A DNA stretch of 49,090 bases, from NCBI GenBank assembly GCA_007130245.1, contig SLSW01000234.1:1-49090 (forward strand), given 5' to 3'. The stretch's first letter is position 1; each line of letters begins with the position of its first letter. The DNA comes from Micromonosporaceae bacterium. Lineage in GTDB: Bacteria; Actinomycetota; Actinomycetes; Mycobacteriales; Micromonosporaceae. The notes beneath the pieces are model-generated. The model was given only the letters and a program-made list of their open reading frames with translations, ran no database searches and was not told the DNA's origin. The translations under genes were made by a program, and so were the position numbers. Shown piece after piece: positions 15,462 through 25,848 of this stretch.

Positions 15462-16787
15462 TCAGTCGTCCAGCAGTTCGTAACAGGGTTGGGTCAGCTC
15501 GTAGGCCTCCGCGGTCGGGAAGGAGGTGAGCTCCACCGCGACCGACACCCCGGTCGGCGATTCCGGATCCGGCCGGTTGATGGTGTTGGCCCGCAGCTGC
15601 CCGTCCGGGCCGTCGGCGAAGTTGCCGGCCCCGGCCGGCAGCATGCCCTCGTAGTCCACCGAGGTCAGCGAGGCGGCCGCAGCGCGCACCCCGGACCGGG
15701 TCAGGTCACCATCGGCGAGCGCACCCTCCAGCGCGGCCTTGATCGGGTACTGCCAGATCCAGCCGGAGGTGTAGCCGTCGTTGACGGTGTCCACCTCGCC
15801 GAGCGCATCGCGCATGGCCTGGTGGCCCGGCGTGTCGCCGTCGAAGCCGTCGGTCCACGGGCCGGTCTGCTCGTAGAGGCCGACCAGCGCCTCGGCCGCG
15901 GGGCTGGCCAGCAGCGCCGGGTTCCAGGTCGGGCTGGTGCCGATGAACCGCACGTCGGTGAAGCCCTGGGCGGCGGTGCCACCCACGATCGCGGCCATCT
16001 CGGCCGGGCCGGTGGTGATGATCACCAGGTTCGGCTGCTCGGCCAGGACCCGGCCGACGGCCTCGGCCTGGTTGTCCTGCCCGATCGGCGTGGGCACCGA
16101 GATGAATTCCATCCCGTGCCCCTCAGCCGCGATCTTGGCCCCGGCGGCGGCGTCCTCGCCGTAGTCGTCCTCGTAGTGCACCGCCATCACGGTCTCGATC
16201 CCGTGCGCCTCCACCGCGTAGTCGACCGCGTTCATCGACTCGATGCAGTAGTTCGCACCCGACTCGAGGATGACCTCCTCGAATGCGTACAGCGAGCTCC
16301 ACGCCGCCGGGGCGGCGATGATGTCACTGGCCTGCATGTCCGGCAGGATCGCGTCGGTGGTCGCCGAGCCCAGTGTCTGCGCGAGCGCCAGGATGTTCGG
16401 CTTGATCTCCTCATACAGCCGGCTGTGCTCGGTCGGGTCGTACTGCGTGTCGCGCTGGTAGGACACGACGTCCACGTCGAAGGCGATGTCCAGGCCCTCG
16501 GCGGTCAGGCCGCCCTCCTCGTTGACCCGCTGCCAGAACGCCTCCTGCGCCGCGGTCAGCGGCACCGCCAGCGGCGCGAACGGGCCCACGCTCAGGTCGG
16601 ACAGGATGCCGAGGTAGATGCAGCCGTTGTCCTCGTTGACCGCGTCCGGACACGGCTCTTCCGTGACGCCGGGACCGACGTCGAGGCCCTCGATGCCGTT
16701 GGTGCCGGGATCATCATCAGCCCGGCACGCGGTGAGTGCCAGCACCAGGACGGTGGCGGCGGCACCCACGGATGCCAATCGTCTCAT
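15462..16787 (-). CDS. ABC transporter substrate-binding lipoprotein, Leu/Ile/Val-type (Peripla_BP_6)
   Basis: A 441-aa secreted lipoprotein. The signal peptide ends in the lipobox LTAC, so the mature protein is tethered by its cysteine. The rest is a type I periplasmic-binding fold, with GILSDLSVGPF at the start and later VMAVHYEDDYGEDAAAGAK and LVIITTGPAEMAAIVGG. The protein is very acidic. It is the last gene of the six-gene leftward operon, 33 nt after the LivM-type gene with AAGGG before the ATG. The ligand cannot be told from sequence; the ligase in the operon and the divergent genes suggest a carboxylic acid rather than branched-chain amino acids. Confidence 0.9.
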   Translation of the reverse strand: MRRLASVGAAATVLVLALTACRADDDPGTNGIEGLDVGPGVTEEPCPDAVNEDNGCIYLGILSDLSVGPFAPLAVPLTAAQEAFWQRVNEEGGLTAEGLDIAFDVDVVSYQRDTQYDPTEHSRLYEEIKPNILALAQTLGSATTDAILPDMQASDIIAAPAAWSSLYAFEEVILESGANYCIESMNAVDYAVEAHGIETVMAVHYEDDYGEDAAAGAKIAAEGHGMEFISVPTPIGQDNQAEAVGRVLAEQPNLVIITTGPAEMAAIVGGTAAQGFTDVRFIGTSPTWNPALLASPAAEALVGLYEQTGPWTDGFDGDTPGHQAMRDALGEVDTVNDGYTSGWIWQYPIKAALEGALADGDLTRSGVRAAAASLTSVDYEGMLPAGAGNFADGPDGQLRANTINRPDPESPTGVSVAVELTSFPTAEAYELTQPCYELLDD

Positions 16788-16820
16788 TGCTCGTTTCCCT
16801 TCTAGTTCGTTGTCAATTTG

Positions 16821-17936
16821 TCAATAGGAGAACGGGAACGCCTTCCACCAGTTCCGGATCCGGAACCAGATCCCGAACAGGCCTCGGGGTTCGAACAACA
16901 GGAATCCGATGATGAGCAGGGCGTAGAGCACGTTCTGCATCTGAAACACGTTCGGGGTCTCGTGTGACCGGGCGCTGATCAGCGGCAGCATCGGGCCGAC
17001 CTGCTCGGTGAAGCGGCCCAGCAACGTGATGAAGAACGCCCCCGCGATCGCGCCCGAGATCGTGCCGACGCCCCCGACGAGCACCATCGCGATGAACAGC
17101 ACCGACAACAGCAGGTTGAACTCGGTCGGGTTCACATGGCCGATGATCACGTAGAGCAGCGCCCCGGCGCAGCCGGCGTAGAACGATGAGATCGCAAAGG
17201 CGATGGTCTTGTACTTGACCAGGTTCACCCCGATCACCCCGGCGGCGATGTCCCGGTCCCGTACGGCGTTGAACGCCCGGCCCACCGCCGAGCGGGACAG
17301 GTTGCGCGCCAGCAGCGCGAAGATGACCAGCAGCACGAACATCAGCCAGAACAGCTGCTGCTGACGGGTGAACAGCCCGTCGACGTGCAGCGGGTAGCCG
17401 AACAGCACCGGCTCCGGGGCCGGGCGCCCCGCCCGGGCACCGCCGGTGACCACGCGCCACTGCTCGAACAGGTGCTCGCCGACGAAGACCAGCCCGAGCG
17501 TGACGATGGCCAGGTACAACCCGCGCAGCCGGGTAGCCAGCGGCGCGATCAGCACCCCCACGGCGGCGGCGACCAGGCCGGCGGCGGGCAACCAGATGAG
17601 GATCTCGGTGATCCCGAAGCCGATGGCCCGCCCGTCGGGGTCGCCACTGATCACCGCCGCGGCGTAACAGCCGACCCCGAGGAAGAACGCGTGGCCCAGC
17701 GAGATCTGTCCGGCCGAGCCGGTGAGCAGGCCCAGCCCGATCGCGCCGATGGCGAACACGCTCGCCGTGGACAGCAGCCGCAGGTCCGGGTCCGGCAGCA
17801 GCAGCGGCAGGGACAGCCCGAACAGCACGATCAGCACCACCGCATTGCGCTTCGTCCGGGTATCGAACAGCGCCATGTCGCTGCGGTACGACGTGTGCAG
17901 CAGCGGCCTGCTCGTGGTGGGGTCTCGGGTCAACAC
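16821..17936 (-). CDS. Branched-chain-type ABC transporter permease (LivM family)
   Basis: A 371-aa inner-membrane permease of the LivM family, with about nine to ten hydrophobic helices. The family signature GSAGQISLGHAFFLGVGCYAAA lies near residues 75-96, and the cytoplasmic coupling region FNAVRDRDIAAGVIGVNLVKYKTIAFAIS is clear. GTG 17936 starts 1 nt after the LivH stop. An internal ATG 20 residues on (MALFDTRTKRN) is an alternative start. Pairs with the LivH-type permease and two ATPases of this operon. Confidence 0.9.
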   Translation of the reverse strand: MLTRDPTTSRPLLHTSYRSDMALFDTRTKRNAVVLIVLFGLSLPLLLPDPDLRLLSTASVFAIGAIGLGLLTGSAGQISLGHAFFLGVGCYAAAVISGDPDGRAIGFGITEILIWLPAAGLVAAAVGVLIAPLATRLRGLYLAIVTLGLVFVGEHLFEQWRVVTGGARAGRPAPEPVLFGYPLHVDGLFTRQQQLFWLMFVLLVIFALLARNLSRSAVGRAFNAVRDRDIAAGVIGVNLVKYKTIAFAISSFYAGCAGALLYVIIGHVNPTEFNLLLSVLFIAMVLVGGVGTISGAIAGAFFITLLGRFTEQVGPMLPLISARSHETPNVFQMQNVLYALLIIGFLLFEPRGLFGIWFRIRNWWKAFPFSY

Positions 17937-17937
17937 G

Positions 17938-18828
17938 TCAGACTCTCTCCACTTCCCTCGTGCCGAACAGGCCGTACGGCCGGACCACCAGCACCAGGAT
18001 CATCACCAGCCAGGGCACGATGACCGACGCGTTGGTGCCGAGGAAGGACACCCAGTGCGGGTAGCTCTGGGTCAGCGCCTGCGCCACCCCGATCACCAGT
18101 CCGGCCACCACCGCCCCCGGCAGGGAGTCCAGGCCACCGAGAATGATCACCGGTAGCGCTGTCAGCGCTATCAGCCAGAACAGCGGATCCACGCTGCGCC
18201 CGGAGGCGGCGAAGCTGCCCGCCACCGCGGCCAGCCCGCCGGCCATCGCCCACGACATCGCGAACACCGCACCCACGCTGACACCCTGCGCCAGCGCCGC
18301 CTCCTGGTCCTGGGCCACCGCCCGCATCGCGAGGCCCATCCGGGTGTACCGGAAGAACAGGAACAGCACTGCCACCAGGGCGGCCGCCGCGAGCACCGCG
18401 GCGAGATGGCGCTGCTGCACGGTCAGCGGGCCGAGCGACATCGTGCGCAGGCCCCAGGGATCCTGCACGTGGCGCACGTTGATGCCGAGATAGGCGTGCG
18501 CCACCGTCCGGATCAGGATGTCGAGGGCGATGGTGATGATGGCGATGGCGAAGATCGGCCGGCCGACCATCGGTCGGATCACTGCGCGTTCGATCCCGAG
18601 CGCGAACAGTCCGGTCAACAGGGTCGCGAGGGGCACCGCCACCCAGAAGCCGATCCCCGGCAGCTCCACCAGGTAGGTCACGAGCACCACACCGGCGATC
18701 ATGAAACCCGGCTGCGCGAAACTGATCACGTGACTCGACTTGTAGATGATCACGAAGCCGAGCGCGATCAGGGCGTAGACACTGCCCTGGCCCAGGCCCC
18801 GGAAGACCGCTTCAAACAGCTCGATCAT
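17938..18828 (-). CDS. Branched-chain-type ABC transporter permease (LivH family)
   Basis: A 296-aa integral membrane permease. It begins with the typical LivH opening (GLGQGSVYALIALGFVIIYKSSHVISFAQPGFMI) and ends with VVRPYGLFGTREVERV. Coupling loop: YTRMGLAMRAVAQDQEAA. ATG 18828 overlaps the ligase stop codon as ATGA, so the transporter subunit and the ligase are translationally coupled. Forms the pore with the LivM-type subunit. Confidence 0.92.
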   Translation of the reverse strand: MIELFEAVFRGLGQGSVYALIALGFVIIYKSSHVISFAQPGFMIAGVVLVTYLVELPGIGFWVAVPLATLLTGLFALGIERAVIRPMVGRPIFAIAIITIALDILIRTVAHAYLGINVRHVQDPWGLRTMSLGPLTVQQRHLAAVLAAAALVAVLFLFFRYTRMGLAMRAVAQDQEAALAQGVSVGAVFAMSWAMAGGLAAVAGSFAASGRSVDPLFWLIALTALPVIILGGLDSLPGAVVAGLVIGVAQALTQSYPHWVSFLGTNASVIVPWLVMILVLVVRPYGLFGTREVERV

Positions 18829-20711
18829 CAGCGGTCCCGGTTGCGGTAGAGGTCGTCGACAAGGTCGGCGAACCGCTCGGCGAGTGCGCCCCGCTTGACC
18901 TTCTGGGTGGCGGTCAACTCTCCATCCTCATGGTCGAGTTCCTTGGGCAGCATCCGGAACTTCTTGATCTGCTCCACGGTGGCCAAGCGCTGGTTGACCT
19001 CGTCCACCAGCGACTGCACGAGCTCGATCACCTCCGGCTTCTCGGACAGATCCCGGTAGGTGGTGAAGTCCAGCTTCCGTCGCTGCGCCCAGGCCGCCAC
19101 CGTGTCGAACTCGATGCCGATCAGGGCGGTCAGGTACGGCCGGCCGTCGCCGATGACCACGACCTCCTTCAGGAACGGTGAGGTCTTCAGCGCGTTCTCG
19201 ATCTCGGACGGGGCGATGTTCTTACCACCCGCGGTGATGATGATGTCCTTCGCCCGATCAGTGATCTTGATGTGGGTGCCGTCGATCCACTCGCCGATGT
19301 CCCCGGTGCGCAGCCAGCCGTCGTCAGTCATGGTGCGCGCGGTCGCCTCAGGGTCGCGGAAGTAGCCGGCGAACACGCCGGGATGCCGCACCAGGATCTC
19401 GCCGTCGTCGGCCACGCGCACCTCCGCGTCGCCGAGCGGCTCGCCGACCGTGCCGAGCTTGACGCGACCCGGCTGGTTGGCGGTGGAGATAGCCGCGTTC
19501 TCGGTCATGCCGTACGCCTCGTACATCGGCACGCCGATGCCCATGAAGAACTTGAGCACCTCCGGGGCGATCGGGGCCGCGCCGGAGACCGCCGCACGGA
19601 CCCGGCGCATCCCGAGCCGGGTGCGCAGCGCCCGGTACCAGCACACCCACCCGACGGCGTACACCAGCCGGGTGGCCACCGTGTGGCTGCCCCCGGTGCG
19701 CACCAGCGTGTCGCCGATCCAATCGGCGACCTTCAACCAGAACCTGGCTGTCACCCGCTTGGGCAGGGTGGCGTTGGCCAGCCGGATCTGCACGCCGGCC
19801 AGCATCTTCTCCCAGATGCGCGGCACCGAGAACAGGATCGTCGGCTGGATCTCGGCGAGGTTGGGCTGCACGGTGGCGATCGACTCGGCGAAGTTGACCT
19901 GGATGCCCGCGCCGGCGTTGAACCAGGTGGTGAAGGTGCGCTCCACCACGTGGCACAGCGGCAGGTAGGACAGCAGCATGTCGTACGGTCCGGGTGGCGG
20001 GTTGGCGAAGCCGGTGCCCGCGGCATGGGTGTTCACCGCGAACTCCACGTTGGCCACCGTGAGCATCGCGCCCTTGGGCGGGCCGGTGGTGCCGGAGGTG
20101 TAGATGATGGTGACGATGTCGTCGGGCGCAGCCTCCGCCATCCGCTCGGCCAGCGCGTCCGGGTGTGCCTGCCGGTGTGCGGCGCCCCGTGCGAGCAACT
20201 CGTCCCAGCTCATCAGGGCCGGGTGCTGGTAGCGACCCTTGATCCCACGCGGATCGACGTAGACGATGTGCGTGAGTTCCGGGCAGTCGTCGAACACCGC
20301 CAGCGCCTTGTCCAGCTGTTCCTGGTCCTCAACCACGTGGACTTTCGCGCCGGAGTGGCTGAGCAGGTAGGCGACCTCGGCGGCCGGGTTGGTCGGATAG
20401 AGGCCCACCGTGGACGCGCGCGCGGCCAGCGTGGCGATGTCCGTGACCAGCCACTCGGGCCGGTTCTCCGAGTGGATCGCCACCCGGTCGCCGGGCTCGA
20501 CGCCCATGTCGAGCAGGGCGTGCCCGACGGTCTGGACGGTGTCCCAGTACGTGGCCCACGTGATCTCCCGCCAGATGCCCAGATCCTTGTGCCGCATGGC
20601 GACCTGGTCCGGTTGGGTGGCGGCCCGGTCGCGGATCCGGGTGGCCAGGGTCGTGGTCGTCGGTTGCCGCTCGGCGGTGGTCTGCGGTGCGGGTGCGGTG
20701 GTGGTGGTCAT
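18828..20711 (-). CDS. AMP-dependent acyl-CoA synthetase (FadD-like) inside a liv-type ABC operon
   Basis: A 627-aa ANL-superfamily ligase, related to FadD15-type long-chain acyl-CoA synthetases. Motifs: P-loop YTSGTTGPPKGAML, core PLCHVVERT, adenylate-binding VSGAAPIAPEVLKF and YGMTENAA, hinge DDGWLRTGDIGEW, and a C-terminal lysine region ATQKVKRG. It would convert an imported carboxylic acid to its CoA thioester using ATP. It is coupled at both ends by ATGA overlaps (to the LivG-type gene upstream and the LivH-type gene downstream). Substrate chain length is not readable from sequence. Confidence 0.92.
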   Translation of the reverse strand: MTTTTAPAPQTTAERQPTTTTLATRIRDRAATQPDQVAMRHKDLGIWREITWATYWDTVQTVGHALLDMGVEPGDRVAIHSENRPEWLVTDIATLAARASTVGLYPTNPAAEVAYLLSHSGAKVHVVEDQEQLDKALAVFDDCPELTHIVYVDPRGIKGRYQHPALMSWDELLARGAAHRQAHPDALAERMAEAAPDDIVTIIYTSGTTGPPKGAMLTVANVEFAVNTHAAGTGFANPPPGPYDMLLSYLPLCHVVERTFTTWFNAGAGIQVNFAESIATVQPNLAEIQPTILFSVPRIWEKMLAGVQIRLANATLPKRVTARFWLKVADWIGDTLVRTGGSHTVATRLVYAVGWVCWYRALRTRLGMRRVRAAVSGAAPIAPEVLKFFMGIGVPMYEAYGMTENAAISTANQPGRVKLGTVGEPLGDAEVRVADDGEILVRHPGVFAGYFRDPEATARTMTDDGWLRTGDIGEWIDGTHIKITDRAKDIIITAGGKNIAPSEIENALKTSPFLKEVVVIGDGRPYLTALIGIEFDTVAAWAQRRKLDFTTYRDLSEKPEVIELVQSLVDEVNQRLATVEQIKKFRMLPKELDHEDGELTATQKVKRGALAERFADLVDDLYRNRDR

Positions 20712-21493
20712 GTGGACTGCACCTCCCCCAGGTAGGCACGGATGACGTCGGGATGGTTCTGAATCTCGCTGGGCACGCCCGTGGCCACGGGACGCCCGAA
20801 GTCGACCACGAGCACCCGGTCGGCCAGGTCCATCACCAGGCCCATGTCGTGTTCGACCAGGATGATCGGGATGTCGAGGTCCTCACGGATGTCGAGGATG
20901 TACCGGGCCATGTCCTCGGTCTCCTCGACGTTCATGCCGCCCACGGGCTCGTCGAGCAGCAGCAGCTTCGGCTCCATCGCCAGCGCCCGGCCCAACTCGA
21001 CCCGCTTCTGAACCCCGTACGGGAGCAGACCCACCGGGAACCGGCGCCACTGCTCCAGTTCCAGGAAGTCGATGATCTCCTCGACCCTGGCGCGGGCCGT
21101 GATCTCCTCGCGGCGGGCCCTGCCCAGCCAGAAGAACGCCGACAGCGGCCCGTACCGCATGTGGTGGTGTCGGCCGAGCATCACGTTCTCCAGCACCGTC
21201 AGGTTCGCGAACAGCTCGACGTTCTGGAAGGTGCGGGCGATGCCGAGGTGGGCGATCTGGTGCGGTCGTTTGCCCAGCAACGCCTGCCCGTCGAAGGAGA
21301 CCTCACCGGCATCCGGCCGGTAGACGCCGGAGAGCACGTTGAAGATCGAGGTCTTGCCGGCGCCGTTCGGTCCGATGATCGCGAACAGCTCGCTGCGCCC
21401 GACCGTGAAGCTTATGCCGTCGATCGCCTTCACACCGCTGAAGGAGAGCTTCACGTCGGAGAAGCGCAGGATGTCGGACTCGGCCCGCGTCAT
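20708..21493 (-). CDS. Branched-chain-type ABC transporter ATPase (LivG family)
   Basis: A 261-aa ATPase: Walker A GPNGAGKTS, the LivG-specific GRTFQNVELFANLTVLENVMLG-like stretch (here RTFQNVELFANLTV), and Walker B LLLLDEPVGGMN, followed by ILVEHDMGLVMDLADRVLVVD. The signature motif is unusual, LLPYGVQKRVELGRAL instead of LSGGQ; LivG proteins often read LPYGQQRRLEIARAL, so this is a family trait. ATG 21493 overlaps the LivF stop as ATGA; a GTG 9 nt upstream is an alternative. Confidence 0.92.
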   Translation of the reverse strand: MTRAESDILRFSDVKLSFSGVKAIDGISFTVGRSELFAIIGPNGAGKTSIFNVLSGVYRPDAGEVSFDGQALLGKRPHQIAHLGIARTFQNVELFANLTVLENVMLGRHHHMRYGPLSAFFWLGRARREEITARARVEEIIDFLELEQWRRFPVGLLPYGVQKRVELGRALAMEPKLLLLDEPVGGMNVEETEDMARYILDIREDLDIPIILVEHDMGLVMDLADRVLVVDFGRPVATGVPSEIQNHPDVIRAYLGEVQST

Positions 21494-22290
21494 GACAGCC
21501 ACCGTTTCCGTCGCTTGTAGTGTTTGACCTCGCGGAAGGACCGGCGTCCGGTCCCGCCAGCCATGTCGGTTCCGGCCAGCCCCAGGTAGAACTCGCGCAC
21601 GTCCTCGTCGCTGAGCAGCTCCTTGGCGGGCTTGTCCAGCACCACCTTGCCGGTCTCCATCACGTAGCCGTGGGAGGCGATCGACAGCGCCATGGTGGCG
21701 TTCTGCTCCACCAGCAGCACCCCGGTGCCGGTCTCGTTGATAGCGACGATGAGATCCCGGACCTGGTCCACCAGCCGCGGCGCCAGCCCCAGGCTCGGTT
21801 CGTCCAGCAGCAGGTAGCGCGGGTTGGCCATCAGCGCCCGGCCCATCGCCAGCATCTGCTGCTCACCGCCGGACAGGTAGCCGGCGGTATCGCGCCGCCG
21901 ATCCGCCAGCACCGGGAACAGCGTGAGCACCCGGTCCGCCCGTTCCTTGAACTGGCGCGGATTGGTGTGGGCGCCGATCCGCAGGTTCTCCTCCACGGTC
22001 AGCTCGGCGAAGATGCGCCGGCCCTCCATGACCTGGGTGATCCCCCGCGTGACCAGCTGGGCCGGCCGGAGGTGACCCACCGGCTGCCCGTCCAGGTCCA
22101 CCGAGCCGCGGGTGATCTTGCCGTGGTGGACGTCCAGCAGGCCGGTCAGTGCGCGCAGCAGCGTGCTCTTGCCGGCGCCGTTGGCACCGAGCAGGGCCAC
22201 GATCTGACCGGGGGCGACCGAGATGCTCACGCCTCGCAGCACGAGCATGACGTCGTCGTAGACGACTTCGAGGTTGTGCACCTGCAACAT
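21490..22290 (-). CDS. Branched-chain-type ABC transporter ATPase (LivF family)
   Basis: A 266-aa ATPase and first gene of the leftward operon. Walker A GANGAGKST, ABC signature YLSGGEQQMLAMGRAL, Walker B YLLLDEPSLGLAP, and the LivF-typical VLLVEQNATMALSIASHGYVMETGKV. It has a longer than usual basic tail (SFREVKHYKRRKRW). Its promoter must lie in the 240-bp gap shared with the divergent kinase gene, which contains a 41-bp dyad. Confidence 0.92.
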   Translation of the reverse strand: MLQVHNLEVVYDDVMLVLRGVSISVAPGQIVALLGANGAGKSTLLRALTGLLDVHHGKITRGSVDLDGQPVGHLRPAQLVTRGITQVMEGRRIFAELTVEENLRIGAHTNPRQFKERADRVLTLFPVLADRRRDTAGYLSGGEQQMLAMGRALMANPRYLLLDEPSLGLAPRLVDQVRDLIVAINETGTGVLLVEQNATMALSIASHGYVMETGKVVLDKPAKELLSDEDVREFYLGLAGTDMAGGTGRRSFREVKHYKRRKRWLS

Positions 22291-22327
22291 CGCGGGGGCT
22301 CCCGGAGCGGAGGGGGTGCGGGTTCGT

Positions 22328-22368
22328 TGTGACCAGTTAAACTAACAGTGGTAGTTTACTGAGTCACA
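22328..22368. promoter_or_regulatory. 41-bp compound palindromic operator between divergent operons
   Basis: Outer arms TGTGAC (22328-22333) and GTCACA (22363-22368) and inner arms TAAACTA (22338-22344) and TAGTTTA (22352-22358) share one centre at 22348. The inner 21 bp is self-complementary except for one pair. It lies 38 bp before LivF and 163 bp before the kinase start, in an AT-rich patch. Fits a TetR-type repressor site controlling both operons; no regulator gene is in the immediate neighbourhood. Confidence 0.6.
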
Positions 22369-22530
22369 CCGAGCCTTACAAGTTACCGGCAGGTTATGGT
22401 GTGACCACCCAACAGGCAAGGGATCATACGGCTGATAATCGCCCCGTTACGTCGCAGTTTGGTCACGAGCCGGTCGGCACTTCGGCGGCGCAGCCGGACA
22501 CCGCGGCAGGGGAAGGGAGGATCCACCGTC

Positions 22531-23568
22531 GTGCACCCCCCCGGACTCGATCTGGACCGGCTCGCCGGATTCCTGACGCGCACGCGACCCGACCTGGCCG
22601 GCGCGCCGCTGCGTGGTGAGCTGATCGAGGGCGGACGCTCCAACCTGACCTACCTGGTGACCGACGGCGCGCGCGAGTGGGTGCTTCGCCGCCCGCCACT
22701 GGGGCACGTGCTGGCCACCGCCCACGACGTCGCCCGCGAGTACCGGGTGATCTCCGCGCTGGCCGGCACCCCGGTGCCGGTGCCGGAGGCGATCCTGCTG
22801 TGCAGCGACCCGGACGTGCTCGGCGCGCCGTTCTACCTGATGTCGCGGGTCGAGGGCACCGTCTACCGCACCGCCACGCAGACCGCGGCGCTGTCGGACA
22901 CGGCGCGCCAACGGCTGGCACGCCGGCTCATCGACACCCTCGCGGACCTGCACATGGTCGATCCGGCGGCGGTGGGCCTGTCCGACTTCGGCCGGCCCGA
23001 TGGTTTCCTGGCCCGGCAGGTGCGCCGCTGGACCACGCAGCTGGCCGCCTCCCGCAGCCGTGACGTCGACGGCATAGACGAACTGGCTACGCGGCTGGCC
23101 GACGAGGTGCCGGACAGCGGCCCGGCCGCCATCGTGCACGGCGACTACCGGCTGGACAACGTGCTGGTGCGCAACCCGGCCGACCCGAGCATCAGCGCGG
23201 TGCTCGACTGGGAGATGTCCACGCTCGGTGACCCGCTCACCGACCTCGGGTTGCTGCTGGTCTACTGGGACCGGCTAACGGCCCAGGACAACCCGGTGGT
23301 CGAGGGCGTCGGCGCCCGCCACGGCTTCCCGGACGGTGCCACCCTCATCTCCTGGTACGCCGCCCGCACCGGCACCGATTTGTCGACACTGGACTGGTAC
23401 GTGGCGATGGCGGCGTTCAAGCTCGCCGTGATCCTGGAGGGAATCCACTATCGATACACCCTCGGTAAGACCGTCGGCGACGGGTTCGACCGCATCGGCA
23501 CGCTGGTGCCGCCGCTGGTCGAGATGGGCCTGGACGCGCTGCGCGGCACCCGGGGCCCGACCGGCTGA
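22531..23568 (+). CDS. APH-family kinase, ACAD10/11 N-domain type
   Basis: A 345-aa aminoglycoside-phosphotransferase-fold protein, but of the acyl-CoA-linked branch. The Brenner motif is VHGDYRLDNVLV (catalytic D205) and the metal site lies in VLDWEMSTLGDPLTDLG. This DWE-STLGDPL pattern matches the kinase domain of ACAD10/11 and of bacterial LvaA-like proteins, which phosphorylate the 4-hydroxyl of 4-hydroxyacyl-CoA. The gene directly precedes an ACAD10/11-like dehydrogenase with an 11-bp gap, so this is the split form of the mammalian fusion. GTG 22531 is preceded by GGGAGG about 10 nt upstream. It is unlikely to be an antibiotic resistance gene. Confidence 0.85.
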   Translation: MHPPGLDLDRLAGFLTRTRPDLAGAPLRGELIEGGRSNLTYLVTDGAREWVLRRPPLGHVLATAHDVAREYRVISALAGTPVPVPEAILLCSDPDVLGAPFYLMSRVEGTVYRTATQTAALSDTARQRLARRLIDTLADLHMVDPAAVGLSDFGRPDGFLARQVRRWTTQLAASRSRDVDGIDELATRLADEVPDSGPAAIVHGDYRLDNVLVRNPADPSISAVLDWEMSTLGDPLTDLGLLLVYWDRLTAQDNPVVEGVGARHGFPDGATLISWYAARTGTDLSTLDWYVAMAAFKLAVILEGIHYRYTLGKTVGDGFDRIGTLVPPLVEMGLDALRGTRGPTG

Positions 23569-23579
23569 GGAGCCGCGCC

Positions 23580-24780
<1,201 letters not shown>

Positions 24781-24788
<8 letters not shown>

Positions 24789-24848
24789 TCTAGGGTTTGT
24801 TCACGTGATGTGATCTCAAATCACGTGAACAAGCCCTAGATCAACGCC
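24781..24848. terminator. 28-bp inverted repeat, bidirectional terminator
   Basis: Arms 24781-24808 and 24821-24848 are complementary over 28 bp with one G-T wobble, around a 12-nt loop. The left arm contains the TGA of the ACAD gene and the right arm ends 8 bp before the convergent sigma-factor stop. The stem is AT-richer in its centre (TTGTTCACGTGA) than the surrounding genes. It is the longest hairpin in the window. Confidence 0.88.
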
Positions 24849-24855
24849 GAGGTGA

Positions 24856-25794
24856 TCAGGCGGCCTGCAGGCCCTCGGCACGGGCCAGTTCCCGCAGCCG
24901 ACCCAGCGCCTGGATCTCCAGCTGCCGGATGCGTTCGCGCGACAGCGAGAACCGCGACGCCACCTCGGTCAGCGAGTGCTCCCGACCGTCCTCCAGGCCG
25001 TAGCGGGCGCGCATGATGCCAGCCGACCGGTCGTCGAGGTGGTTGAGCAGGCTCTCGATGCGCTGACGCTCCAACCCGGACAGCACCATGTCCTCCGGCG
25101 ACGGCTCGTCGGAGTCCGCCACCAGGTCACCGAGGTTGGTGTCCCCGTCGTCGCCGACCGGAGTGTCCAGCGACACCGTGTCCTGCGACCAGCGCTTGAG
25201 CTCGTTGACCCGCTCCACACTCACACCCAGCGCGTCGGCCACCTGCTCCGGCTGCGGATCGGTGCCCATCTCCCGGGTCAGCTGCCGGATCACGTTGCGC
25301 ATCCGGTTGACGTCCTCCACCAGGTGCACCGGCAGCCGCACCGTACGTTCCTGCTGGGCGATCGCCCGCGAGATCGCCTGGCGGATCCACCAGGTGGCGT
25401 ACGTGGAGAACTTGTACCCACGCTCGTAGTCGAACTTCTCCACCGCGCGCACCAGACCGGTGTTGCCCTCCTGGATGAGGTCGAGCATCGGCATGCCGGA
25501 CCGCACGTAGCGACGCGCGATCGACACGACCAGCCGCAGGTTGGCGCGGATGAACAGGTCTTTGGCCCGTTCCCCCTCGGCGATCAGCTGCCGCAGCTCG
25601 GCCGGCGTCACGCCGTCGGGCACCCGATCGGTGGCCAGCAGATGCGCAGCGTAGAGACCGGCCTCGATCGCCTTCGAGAGTTCGACCTCCTTGGCCGCAT
25701 CCAGCAACGGCGTGCGCGAGATTTCATGCAGGTACACGCCGACCAGGTCCCGCTCTTCGGCGACCTCATCGGTTCGAATCACCATCGCCTCCAC
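24856..25794 (-). CDS. Group 2 (primary-like) RNA polymerase sigma-70 factor
   Basis: A 312-aa sigma factor similar to SigB/HrdD. Region 1.2 is DLVGVYLHEISRTPLL; region 2 is LRLVVSIARRYVRSGMPMLDLIQEGNTGLVRAVEKFDYERGYKFSTYATWWIRQAISRA; region 3 runs from VRLPVHLVEDVNRMRNVIRQL; region 4.2 is LTEVASRFSLSRERIRQLEIQALGRLRE. The long acidic region 1.1 of the housekeeping factor is missing, so it is non-essential group 2. GTG 25794 has GGGAGGAG 7-8 nt upstream; the ATG 9 nt later is too close to its own GGAGG. A sigma-R/SigH-like promoter lies upstream. Confidence 0.92.
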   Translation of the reverse strand: MEAMVIRTDEVAEERDLVGVYLHEISRTPLLDAAKEVELSKAIEAGLYAAHLLATDRVPDGVTPAELRQLIAEGERAKDLFIRANLRLVVSIARRYVRSGMPMLDLIQEGNTGLVRAVEKFDYERGYKFSTYATWWIRQAISRAIAQQERTVRLPVHLVEDVNRMRNVIRQLTREMGTDPQPEQVADALGVSVERVNELKRWSQDTVSLDTPVGDDGDTNLGDLVADSDEPSPEDMVLSGLERQRIESLLNHLDDRSAGIMRARYGLEDGREHSLTEVASRFSLSRERIRQLEIQALGRLRELARAEGLQAA

Positions 25795-25848
25795 GCCTGG
25801 TCTCCTCCCCCGCGGTATCGGCCTCTGTAGTGGTGCTGACCTCTACAC

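Noticed and set aside
15462-22290. Assignment of the operon as a genuine leucine/isoleucine/valine importer
   Set aside because: The subunits belong to that family, but the ligase embedded by ATGA overlaps argues for a carboxylic acid substrate, so liv gene symbols were not used.
22531-23568. Aminoglycoside resistance phosphotransferase
   Set aside because: The DWE-STLGDPL signature and the adjacent ACAD10/11-like gene place it with acyl-CoA-linked kinases, not resistance enzymes.
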